Assembly: GCA_027604005.1 (NCBI GenBank)
Contig: JADGJT010000056.1
Span: 1-64,000, forward strand
Source of the DNA: Dinochytrium kinnereticum
Lineage: Eukaryota; Chytridiomycota; Chytridiomycetes; Chytridiales; Chytridiaceae
DNA length: 64,000 nt
Direction: 5' to 3'
The translations under genes and the position numbers were made by a program. The notes beneath the pieces were generated by a model. The model saw only the letters and a list, made by a program, of their open reading frames with translations, was not told where the DNA came from and ran no database searches. The number at the start of each line of letters is the position of its first letter. The first letter of the stretch is position 1. This document shows positions 35,921 through 45,782 of the stretch, one piece after another.

Positions 35921-38900
35921 ATGCTGACCGCCATCGACCCGCCACCGCAGACGACGACGACGACGGCCGCGGCAGGGACCGTCCACGTCGTCCTGCCCGA
36001 TGCGTCAGTGGCCGTCATCAGCTTTACCGAAGAAACATTGTGCATTGAGCTGCTGGCGGAGGCGTGGCGGCAGTGCTCAGTGTGCTGCAGAGAGCTTGGC
36101 CCACATCCGTCCGATGCCGCAAGGCTGGTGAGGTTCCCGCCGTACAGTCTAAAAGCTTACTCCATTCCAACAAACGGTCTGTTGAGCTGCTAATGGTCAT
36201 TTATTGCTTTTCATTCTGACTTTTTCTGACTGTAGCCAACCCATTGTCGGTGAGTGAGATTGTCGATATCATGCGAGATGGTGAGTTCAAGTGCCTCCCC
36301 CTCGTCGTTGACGATCGCGCAAACTGATCGACGCCCTTACAGGCGATATTATTCCTTGGACGACTCGCATTGGTAGCTTTCTCCATCTCATGCCCTCTCG
36401 AACCTCATCGACACGGTCAACCACATCATCCTCCTCCCTCGCGTCCACAGCGACACCTCCTACCGAGCCAACCCAACAGCTCCATCTCATTCTTCTTGAC
36501 CACATCATTCCCGTGACACTTCAAAATCTCCCCACGGTGCCCACCACCCGTGCACTATCAGAGTTACGAAAAGAATGTCTTGTCGGACGCCACGGCAAAC
36601 ACCAACACACCGACGAGTCACGCGACTCCACAGACGCGACACCCGTTAAGCCCTCCTCGGTGCTTCCGCGGATATCGTTTGCGAGGAACGGAACCCCTGT
36701 GTTTTGCTTTTTTGGGGTGCCAGGGGTAACCGCCAGGGAGGTCATTGAGAGGGTGTCGTATGAGTTCATGCTGCCAAGGGTGGGCGATCAGTACCTTCTT
36801 CATCGGACGCGTGTTTTAAGCAGAGAGGATGGCCATCGATTGCTACAGGAAACAGAAGGGTCCCGGAATTTTAGCCCTCATATGGATCGGTATGAGGGAC
36901 CCGGAGTCCTTCGACTTGACACCAAGAATCAGAGTTGCATGCAAGATTTTTATTATGGTAGGTCGTGGCTTCGTTTTCAAAACCTTTTGGGGGGATTTAC
37001 ACTTATTTCCTTCTTAGTGTCCAAAGAATGCAGCCCATCCGAACGCATCCCTACTATAACCCTTCACGCCTTTATCCACAGCGATCTCCCCGAGTATATG
37101 ACGATGTGCGCGCCTCATTCTCACACAAATCATCAAAAACTTTCTCCATCCGTGCTTCTCAGCTCCCCACCGACATCACCTCAGTCGTCTAAATTCAACG
37201 TTACGGGGCTTGTAAGCCTCATCTCCAGTATAGTGCCGGGTGGAAAGGCCGACGCGTTGGAGCGGTCGAGTGGGGAGAGCGTTAGGGATTCGGTTGTGAG
37301 TGAAGTTTGTTTGTTTTATTATTTTTTTGTCATTTGTGCACACTTTATAATTGTGGTGCTTTGGATTATCTAAGCATTCTACAGGTAAAGCCAGATATTG
37401 CCTTGACCTCAGGCGATCGTGCAATATGCGATCAGAAAAAAGATTATAAAGAGTTGTACATGCACGTTGACCACCGTGATGTGAAGACCAACCCCCCTGA
37501 GCCTTCTATGGAACGACTGGAGATACTACGTGACTTTTTTAACCGCCTTTCAACAGAGTAAGTGTTTGACTTCTCGGGGATTGTGACAAAATCCCACACT
37601 TGATCACACCTTACCAACCCTCTCCGTTCACATAGCAAATCAACCGTAACAGAAATTGTTATTCAACTGGTCGACCTTTTACCCGAAATCACCCGAACTC
37701 CACATCTCACCTCTTATCTCATTAAATTCAACGTATCATCCGCTCTCGTGTCAATATTATCACGTTCTCTCCCCTCAACGGGATCAAAAAGACTGAGCCT
37801 TGACCTCCAAACAAGGTTTGAGTTGATGGAGCATTGCACATCCCTCATTCAATCCCTGATGCGGTCTGATGATCGTGCGCTCGCTCATCTGTGTCGTGAG
37901 GATGTCGTTTCGGTTTTACTGGAATGTTTGAGAGACTTTGAGGTTGAACGGATGATATTGGAGGAGTGTTTGACGTTATTGAGGATTCAAGAGGACTGTT
38001 TGGTTGTTTTGAAGGCGTTTTGCCTGGAATCCGAGGATGGATTTTGGTCCGTCTTTCTCTTGTCTTCACATTGTTTTTCAACTAAAGAAAAAAAACAACT
38101 CCCTACCGCAGGTTTATCGCCAACAAAATTGAATCTCTCCTTCCCCCCTCTTCCATAATCTTCACCTTAACGACCCCAATTCAAGTGACCCTTCACCGTC
38201 TCTCCTCTGCTATGACCCCGGCCGCCATTGAGACTGTTGATAGTGCTCGTGATGTGACTATCAAGTTTTTGGGAACGCTTATGGGGAGGGTTCCTGGGGA
38301 TGTGAGGGGACGGTTGAGGTTTAGAATGCTTTTGGAGGCGGATGGGGGTTTGGAGCGGATTCGTAGTGTGGATAGAGATGGGGGATGGGATGATCAGAGG
38401 AGGCTGGATTTCTTGGAATTGGAAGTTTTGTTGGGGTGTGAGGCAGAGGTTATGTGAGTTTTAACTGACGTGCTTTTTTTTTCTTTTTTTTTTTTTGCCT
38501 TTTCGTTTCACCATTAAAGTTCTTTAAATACTTTCGCGTCTTCCACAACCTCATGCGTATCTCCGCTCCATCCCTTTCCACTAACATCTCAACTTGAAAA
38601 ATATCAAATCTATAGGGACCCACAAGAATCTCTCCAAACCCTCCTCATGACTTCCTCCCGCATCCATACCCACTCAACCCACCCCTCAACCTCCCGCTAC
38701 CACCACCTAACCTCCTCGATCCTCTCCTCCCTAGCACGTCTCACAACCTCATTAGAGAGATCTTCCCCTCTTGAAGTGTTTGGAGGCTTTTCGCAGTTTG
38801 CTTTGGAGACCGTGGAGGCTTTTGTTCGCAGTGTTGCGGATGAGGTCAGGGGGTGCGGGAAAGGGGATGGGGTTTCTTGGAGAGAGGCTTGGGAGGAGGG

Positions 38901-40500
38901 TTTGGGGAGGGTATTAGGGAAAGTGGAGAGGGAGGTTGGTGGTGGGAGAGGATGGAGGGATGGAAGGGTTGATGCTTTGGAGGAGGTAGTAGGGGATTCT
39001 TTTTTCTTTTTCTTTTTTTTTCATTTACACCCTGCTCCGTCTAACCTTCTTCCCTCCAATAAAACCAGCTTGTAACCGCCACAGAAACCCGCTGCAGCCA
39101 CCTCGAATCCGAGAACGCTGCGCTTCGGCAAGAGATTGATCAGCTGAAATCCGGCACATTACGATCTCTCCGCCGCCGGTCCTCGCGGGCTCAAATTCAG
39201 ACAGTGTACCATGAACCTAGGGCGTCATTCGAGGATGAGTTTGTGGAAGCTGATGAGGATGGATGGGGGGATGAAGAGGATGATGCGGTTGGGTGGAGAG
39301 GGTTAGGGGGGCAAGGTGAGTTGGTTTGTTTCATTTTTTTTGTTTTGTTTTGTGTGGATCCTCTTTTAAGGGTGTTGCTTTGGTTTTAGTGGAGGGTTTT
39401 GGTTGATGGTGTAATGACTTGGACTTATTTTATTTTCTTTGTTGTTGGGTTTTCGCTTTGAGGTGATGATGTGACGGCCTCGACTTTCTCCCGCGATACC
39501 ATCTCGCCTTCAGTCACCCGCGTTACTTCTGCTCATCACCTGCACGATCCACTCCCACCGCAACCTCCATCTCCACACGGTGTCTCCATGATCGTAAGTC
39601 GACCATCCCCCCCTCAAATTACGCACCGTCCACCCTTTCCACACTCCCACACCTCTGGACCATGTGCCGTTTCTGAACGTTTCGTCATTGATGCTGTTTT
39701 GTTTTGTGGCAGCCGCTTTTGTGGACAAAGCTCGATGATGAGAAGACACGTGGGTCGCTTTGGGATGAGGAGGATGAGGATTTTGGGGAGGAGTTGAGGG
39801 AGGAGGTTCGGTGGAGGTTTTCGAGGTGGGGTGGTGGTGGGGGTAGAGAGTTGGGCGGTGGCGGGAGAGGTAGGAAAGGTGGGGTGGGAAAGGGGAATGG
39901 TGAGTTTGTTTTTGTTTTTGCTTTTTGCTTTTTTTTTTTTGTTTTGTTTTGTTTTGGGGCTCAGGGTGTTGTTGCTTTCTTTGTTTTTTTTGTTTTGCTT
40001 TCGATCACGCCTTGTTATGATAAAAACGGTTGGCCCCATTTTAATCAACAACGGTTTCCGAAAAAACAAAAACAAAATAACAACAAAGGGCCACGGAAGC
40101 TTACCTCAGCGGCAACAAGGCTGCCGCGCGCAACTTCTCCCTTCAAGCACACAAACTCAATCAAGTCATGGAAGATCTTCACCTGGAAGCGTCCGAGCGC
40201 ATCTTTGACATCCGAAACAAGCAGCGACCTAGATCCGATGATGAGAGGGTCATTGATCTTCACGGTCTTCATGGTAGCGAGGCCATTCATTACATATCCA
40301 CGGCGTTGGAGGGGCTCAAAAGGGAGAGGTTTAGGGGTTTGGTGTCTCTCATCACTGGAACAGGACATCATTCCAGAGCTTCGGTCGCGAAAGTGCAGCC
40401 AGAGGTGAGGACATTTTTGAGAGCAAAGCGTTACTCTTTTAAAGAGGGTGCTATGGAGGACGGCCGAGGTGGGATGTTTGTTGTGTTTATGGACGAATAA
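35921..40500 (+). CDS. formin-like GBD/FH3 protein ending in a DUF1771-Smr domain
   Basis: Modelled exons are 35921-36176, 36236-36280, 36343-36957, 37018-37295, 37385-37557, 37636-38046, 38112-38453, 38616-38985, 39069-39315, 39463-39593, 39713-39825 and 40089-40500 (1130 aa; phases close). The N-terminal third is unusual (ubiquitin-like or RA-like segments such as GVPGVTAREVIERVSYEF, separated by Ser/Pro linkers). Exons 5-8 form an all-helical region that reads as a formin GBD/FH3 (the DVRGRLRFRMLLEADGGL...LDFLELE stretch matches the FH3 end). A short coiled coil, an acidic linker and a small proline run (PLPPQPPSP) follow. The next piece, LLWTKLDDEKTRGSLW, looks like the very start of an FH2 domain, but the remaining 400 residues of FH2 are absent. 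The last exon encodes EAYLSGNKAAARNFS (DUF1771) plus a full Smr domain with DLHGLHGSEA, TGTGHHSR and GRGGMFVV. Donors at 36176 and 39825 are the least certain; Smr may instead be a separate gene. Confidence 0.6.
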
Positions 40501-40716
40501 AAGAAAGAAATCCCAAGTTCTCGCAGTCGCAATGCTGGGAAATGAGAAGTCTCAGTTGGCGCGTCATTTCAAAATACTGGACCTTCTGGCAGAGATGGAA
40601 ATGTCTAACAAACAGCGTATCAAGTTAGAAAGTCGCCGGAGCGGCATGTATTTCATGCTTTGAAAAAAAAAAGGACAAGAAGCATCGCAAAGACATCTCC
40701 CGGAACCACCCCTCCT

Positions 40717-41399
40717 TTACGCATCATCAACGACTTGTGTCTGGAGACCTGCATAATTCAAAAAGGCGAAACCCACAACACACAGTCAGCAAGGCCCCTC
40801 AGAACCAGGAAAAAAAAATGCAACAAAAAATCACCCACCCTTGAACTTAGTGACGGGGACGGCAGTGACAAGGGTGTAAAGCTTCTCCTTGGCATCCTCA
40901 GCGTCGTTCCTCTTGCGGGCAAGACGCACGCGGATCCTGTGGGGCACGTTCTTGATGCCCTGCTTCCAGACCTCCTTGTTCAACGTGGGGTCAAGACGAA
41001 CGTCAGAGGTTCCCATGGCCTTCAAAGCGAACTGCTTGATGACCTTGACGGCGGTGGGGGCCCTCTTCTTGAAGGTCCTACATTGAGGAAAAGAGAGGAG
41101 ACATCCAGTGTGTGAGTTCTAGTGGTTCTGGTTCCATCCGGTCCCAAAAGTGTTCATCCCCTCCTCGTTTCCAAAGACTCCTTCCAGACGTCCCCAGATA
41201 ACGGTGAAAAAACCAACCTGCCGTGGAGGTGCTTGTGGAGGTGGATGGTGTACTCGCGGGTAACCACCTGCAGAGAGGTTCAAGGTCAGCCAGGCATTCC
41301 CTCCAAAGGAGATCTCTCCGACACCAGCCATCATCCTTCCTTCCTTACCTCGTTGAGGGCGGACTTCTTGGTGGACTTGGTCGCGGTCTTGGAAGACAT
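40717..41399 (-). CDS. RPL31: 60S ribosomal protein L31 (eL31)
   Basis: Four exons (41399-41349, 41267-41218, 41077-40839, 40748-40717) give 123 aa, standard for eL31. Recognised by [50 protein letters not shown] and [12 protein letters not shown]. Introns interrupt the gene near its 5' end, as is usual for fungal ribosomal protein genes. It is convergent with the Smr-ending gene, with about 216 bp between stops. Confidence 0.97.
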
Positions 41400-41802
41400 G
41401 TCGTGGGAGTGTCCTGTGGGATGGATGCAGTGAGTTTGGTGTGCTGTGGATGGATGGATGGATGGGATGGATGGGATGAATGACGGCGTCCTCCCCCTGG
41501 GCAGCTCAAGCAGACGCTCCGATTACCTTGATTTGAAAAGAGGGTGAAAAGTGTTACACACACACGCACAAATGTGCGCATGGCGCAGATGGCAGGGATA
41601 GCAATGGCGCAGACTTTTCGGCAGACGATGTTTATCGCCTCGCATCACGCACCAGCAGCAAGCAGCAGGGCTCGGATAATGCTTCAATGGACGGGGAACA
41701 TGCGCGCACATGCTGTCGGCGATGATGATCAAGGAGCGACCTTTCTCTCTTTCTTTATTTACGTTTATTCATGATGGTCAGGTGTGCGTTAGGAATGCTG
41801 CT
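41400..41802. other. promoter of L31 and 3' flank of cytochrome b5, with a GGAT repeat
   Basis: Contains a (GGAT)n-type simple repeat at about 41447-41478 upstream of the L31 start, and CT-rich (minus strand) sequence. No gene. Confidence 0.6.
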
Positions 41803-42586
41803 TCACTGGGCCTCCAGCACCTTGTAGGCGATGAACGCAACGGCAATAGCAACGGGAACGAGCGAGAAGAGGAGGCTGCGGTGTCAAACAGATTCAAACC
41901 GTACGAGTTAGAAGAGAAATTGAATGGCCGAGAATTTAGGTTCTGTTTTCCGTAAAATAAGAGGGAGGGGCTGATCCTTACGTTGAGGCGCTGGTGGAGG
42001 AGGACTTTGCGTCAGACTTGATGCTGGTGGTCTGAGCAACCTTGGGGGGAGCTTTTGCAGGAGGCTTTCCCTATTGAGAACAGTCGATTCAGTCAAACGT
42101 GCTCAAAGATGGGTCTAAAAAAGAAAAAAAACGGAGTCCGAAGGCAAGTTAAACTCACGCCGTCCGCAAGCTCTCCGACGTAGAACTTCTTCAACAGATC
42201 CCTGGCGTCATCACTGTGACCAATCTCCTCAAAAGCCTCAGTGGCGTCGCTGCCTGTGAGTTGGGAATGCATGCAAGGTTCAGACAAACTGTGGAGGCCT
42301 TCCAAAGGCTTACCAGCCTGCTCCAGAAGCACTTCCTCGCCTCCGGGGTGCTACAGAGGAAAGCATTAGCCATAAGCCATCGATGAATACATGCAACGCT
42401 GTAAGCGAACGCCATACCTCGTCCAAGAACTTGGTCACATCAAAGACCTTCTTGTCCACCACCATCCCTAAACACCTGTAATTAGATCACACGGCAGCAG
42501 CAGGGGCAGGGCAGCCTCGAGTACGCACAGCAGTCCTCCCTGGTGTTGTGGGCGCTGACGTCGGACCATTGGAAGACCTTGGACAT
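41803..42586 (-). CDS. cytochrome b5, tail-anchored
   Basis: Six small exons (42586-42529, 42467-42418, 42350-42314, 42253-42159, 42070-41982, 41875-41803) give 133 aa. The haem-binding fold is complete, with [23 protein letters not shown] and GHSDDA; the axial ligands are His37 and His61, at the usual 24-residue spacing. A Lys/Pro/Ser linker leads to one C-terminal hydrophobic segment ([15 protein letters not shown]) ending KVLEAQ, as in ER-anchored cytochrome b5. It donates electrons to fatty-acid desaturases, sterol enzymes and P450s. The acceptor of intron 1 is the TTTAG at 42468; the closer CAG upstream would give a stop. Confidence 0.95.
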
Positions 42587-42959
42587 CTCTGAAGAGGTTT
42601 CTTTCTTCTTTTTTGTTGAGTTTCGGGTGGTGGGGTGAGATGGTCTTCAATCAATTTTTTAAAATTCCAATGAGATGAGTGGGTCATCAATGGTTGTTCT
42701 CGGCCCATTTTGCCGGAAGGGAGATTACAGTGGTGAGGAGAGGGATGGGTGGCGGTGGGGGATAGAGACCTCCCGCATGCCGACAGCAGCATACTCTCAC
42801 ACAGAAAATGAGTTGAGGTAGAGGGGAGGCAATCCCACGAGAGGCTTGTTCCGTTTTATCGGCTAGGCGAATAGTCCAGTTGGCCATCCTGCAAACCAAG
42901 TCAAGTAATCTGCCTTCACTTTGTCCCGTTTTCTGCTCGGCAAATAAGAATCAAAGATG
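42587..42959. other. promoter region of cytochrome b5 and 3' flank of MoaE
   Basis: About 370 bp with no supported gene. Confidence 0.55.
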
Positions 42960-43506
42960 TTATCTTGGCCCCATGCAACATTCGGAGTTGGCTTTCCACT
43001 TGGACCCATCTTCATAGAATTCCTTCTTCCAGATGGGCACTGTCCTCTTGAGTTCATCAATCAGCCATCCTACAGCTTCAAGTGAATCCCTTCTGTGCGG
43101 CGAGCTCACAGCGATGATGACGCTCTCCTCACCAATGCCAACCTCTCCAATACGGTGAGATATGGCGATACCAGCAAGCTCAGGCCATGTCTTCCTGGCC
43201 TGCACAATGATGGAATGTAACTCCTTCTCTGCCATAGGTTTATACGCCTCGTATTCCAACTTCAGCACACGCTTTACAACGCCGTCAACTGAATGGTTTG
43301 AAATGACAACAACAATTGGGTGGGAGGGTTATCAAATTGCAGACAGAGCATCACGCAGTAAGCATGCGCCAACCTTTGAATGTATCCCTCGTTGTCCCGG
43401 AGAACGTGGATATGGCTCCACAGCCGTCATCCCGCACGGCATTGACCAAAGGCTCGAGGAAGATCTTCGACTCAGTGACCTCAACAAGTGTGGCAGTTGC
43501 TGGCAT
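42960..43506 (-). CDS. molybdopterin synthase large subunit (MoaE/MOCS2B/CnxH)
   Basis: Two exons (43506-43374, 43288-42960) give 153 aa. Recognised by GAISTFSGTTRDTFK, LEYEAYKPMAEKEL, ISHRIGEVGIGEESVIIAVSS, HRRDSLEAVGWLIDELK and PIWKKEFYEDGSKW, with the conserved Lys of VPIWKKE. It inserts the dithiolene sulfurs into precursor Z in molybdenum cofactor synthesis, with the small MoaD subunit supplying sulfur. Presence of this gene implies Mo enzymes such as nitrate reductase or sulfite oxidase. In animals the large and small subunits share one transcript; no small-subunit frame is seen here. Its start codon lies 21 bp from that of the divergent gamma-SNAP gene. Confidence 0.95.
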
Positions 43507-43527
43507 GGGCTCTGTGTGACTGATAAG
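43507..43527. promoter_or_regulatory. minimal divergent intergenic region, MoaE / gamma-SNAP
   Basis: Only 21 bp separate the two divergent start codons. The core promoters must therefore lie within the opposite gene's first exon or intron. Confidence 0.6.
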
Positions 43528-44851
43528 ATGGCCGACAAGATTCGTCAAGGATTGGAGCTGATGGCTCAAGCAGAGAAGGCGTAAGGACAACACCTTTCCT
43601 CAAAGGATCACGGCCTTCTAACCTCCTTTTAACAAGTGTCAATAAGACCAGCTGGCTTGGAAAGAAGAAACCAGATTGGGAAACGGCCCGGCCCCTGTAT
43701 GATGAAGCTGGTGGGATTGTGGAGCATCGCGAGTTTTGGGTTCTTAATCATCACATGCAGCCGTCATCTTTAGAAACGCAAAGGCTTACGATCATTCTGT
43801 TGAAGCTTACGTTAAAAGTGCTGCAGCGAATAAGGAAGAAGGATCGTAAGTTTAAAAGGAAAATGACACCGCACCCACCTTTCGCCAAGTTCCTCTCAAC
43901 CACCGTAACCTCTAACCTATTGTTAGCTTATTCATAGCTGGTAAACAGCTCGAACAAGCCGGTCAAATTCTCGCGCAGTTCCTGCAAAAGCCTGAAGAGG
44001 CGTCAAAGCTTTACAGGGAAGCAAGCAATTACTTCCTGGCGCATGGATCACCCGACCGGGCGGCCGAGATGCTTGAAAAAGCTGCAAAACAGCTTGAAGC
44101 GAGCAACGTAGATGAAGCGATTGAGCTTTATAGGGAGGCTATATCTATTTACGAGTCTGAGGATAAGCTGAGGACTGGTGCGGAGACCTTCGGGAGGGCG
44201 GTTGCAATGACATTGAAGGCAAACCGGTATGAATCTTCTTTTTTTTTGGCTACGTTAAAGCGGTGAAATTGCGAATTCTGATGACTAGAGCAGGCTTATT
44301 GAAGCGGTCGAATTTTCACATCGTCTCGTCGAGGCTTTTCATAAGACGCAGAACCGGCCCTCATATAACAAGCAAGCACTCTCCACCATCATTATCGTTT
44401 TGCTCATGGGCGATGATGTTGACGCATCAAAGCGCATCTCACAATATGCAAGGTAATTAATGGGATTTTTCCAATTTGGCTGGTCCCCAGCCTAAAAACA
44501 CTGTCTGTTCCCATTGTATATTAACGAGTTCTTTATCTCAGCAATTCCGGTTTCTTCGAATCCGAGGAAGGTAAAGTCGCAAACGCCCTTCTTGAGGCCT
44601 TCCAAACCTACGATGAAGAAATCCTTGCGAACGCTATCAAGAGGCCAGTTGTCAAATTCCTTGATACAGAGGTTCGATGTGAACTTGACTGCCATGAACT
44701 TCTAACTTGTCTTTTTAAAAAGGTTGTCAAGGCCTCACTTCGTCTTCGTGTTCCCGGAAGCGGTAAGAAGGCCAGCAGCGGGGAATCATCCAGTGCAAAC
44801 TATGGCGGACACCCATCTTTCGAGGACGAAGATGACGGTGATATGTGTTGA
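43528..44851 (+). CDS. gamma-SNAP (NSF attachment protein)
   Basis: Seven exons (43528-43580, 43637-43710, 43761-43845, 43927-44226, 44294-44452, 44542-44671, 44723-44851) give 309 aa, matching gamma-SNAP length. The protein is a TPR-like helical solenoid starting MADKIRQGLELMAQAEK, with WLGKKKPDWETA, FRNAKAYDHSVEAYVKSA, LEQAGQILAQ and REASNYFLAHGSPDRAAEMLEKAA, and an acidic C-terminal tail (FEDEDDGDM). SNAPs recruit NSF/Sec18 to disassemble SNARE complexes. The gamma form is distinct from the alpha/Sec17 type and is missing from yeast, so its presence supports a non-Dikarya lineage. Confidence 0.93.
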
Positions 44852-45012
44852 TCGATTCCAAGCATTAGGGAGAGAGAAGGAAAAGGGGGAGAGAGGGCCC
44901 GCCGAACCCTCTTTATATAATAATACGGCTTGTCCAAAACAAATATTGCTCGACCATCCATCAGGAAAGAAAGAAAAGAAAAAGAGTGCAGCACATCGTC
45001 CCGCCACACACA

Positions 45013-45684
45013 TCAAACGTTCGAAATGATGTTGTAGACTCGCCCAATCGCCTCGTTCTTGGCGACCTCAAGCTTCTCGGCAGAGACTCGCTTAGCGGAT
45101 CGGTTGGGGTCGTAACGGCCGCCACCGCTCATCTGAGATGATTCCATGCCTGGGTTTCAAATTGGGACTTGTCAGAGACCAAACATACACAAACAAAAAG
45201 AGTCACCTGTCAGAATATTGTAGACCTTTCCGTCGTCCTGCGAGATGGCCTTCTTGCGACGATGGGCAAGCCAGTTGTCATCGTGCTGAACTTGCGAGTG
45301 CGAACCAAAGCTGACGGCGTAATTCGACTCGCCATTGGGCTGAGAGATCAAGAAGGAAAAAAGTGGGCCGGTCAGATGGTTGAAGGAAGAATAGGGAACC
45401 ATTGCCCGTACTCCATCTAAAGAGATTACTTACGTTATGAGATTCGACCCTGCGCTGAGGGACGACCTCCTCCCTTTGGCTCCACCAGTCCCCGCCATGG
45501 TTTGCCTTCAACTTGTTCTTAAGATACTGGTCTCTCTCGCTCTTGAAGTCCTCAGTCTGAAGCATGTTAATATTATACCTCTCCATGTAATTACCGTGGT
45601 ATTTGGGTCATGTCTCTTATATGAGTCGGTGGAGGTGCTGATGTACTTGTCGTCTCCATCCCTCACGTCGTAAAAGGTTGTCAT
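45013..45684 (-). CDS. small conserved-looking protein of unknown function
   Basis: Four exons (45684-45595, 45556-45434, 45339-45207, 45149-45013) give 160 aa with all phases closing. The sequence is hydrophilic with evenly spread Tyr/Trp (MTTFYDVRDGDDKY, GGDWWSQREE, DDNWLAHRRKKA). A motif is repeated near the end of exon 3 and the C-terminus: KVYNILTG and RVYNIISN, each preceded by a charged stretch. No signal, membrane span or known domain is seen. The short-repeat, Tyr-rich style recalls microtubule-inner or flagellar proteins, but that is only a resemblance. It is convergent with gamma-SNAP. Confidence 0.75.
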
Positions 45685-45782
45685 TTTGGCAATTGTTCAA
45701 GTTTTGTTTTGAGGTGGAAAGCTCCAATTTTTGTTTTTGAGCGAGAATTATTATTTTAATTTTATTAAGCAGAGCGGCCTTA

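Noticed and set aside
39899..40088. GTGAGT donor at 39900 as the end of the formin-like exon
   Set aside because: Its phase (1) does not match the only acceptor that opens the Smr frame (phase 2); it remains possible if the formin-like transcript ends separately.
40504..40663. Continuation of coding sequence after the Smr stop codon
   Set aside because: The Smr domain is complete before the TAA at 40498-40500 and the following frame shows no domain; it is most likely 3' UTR.
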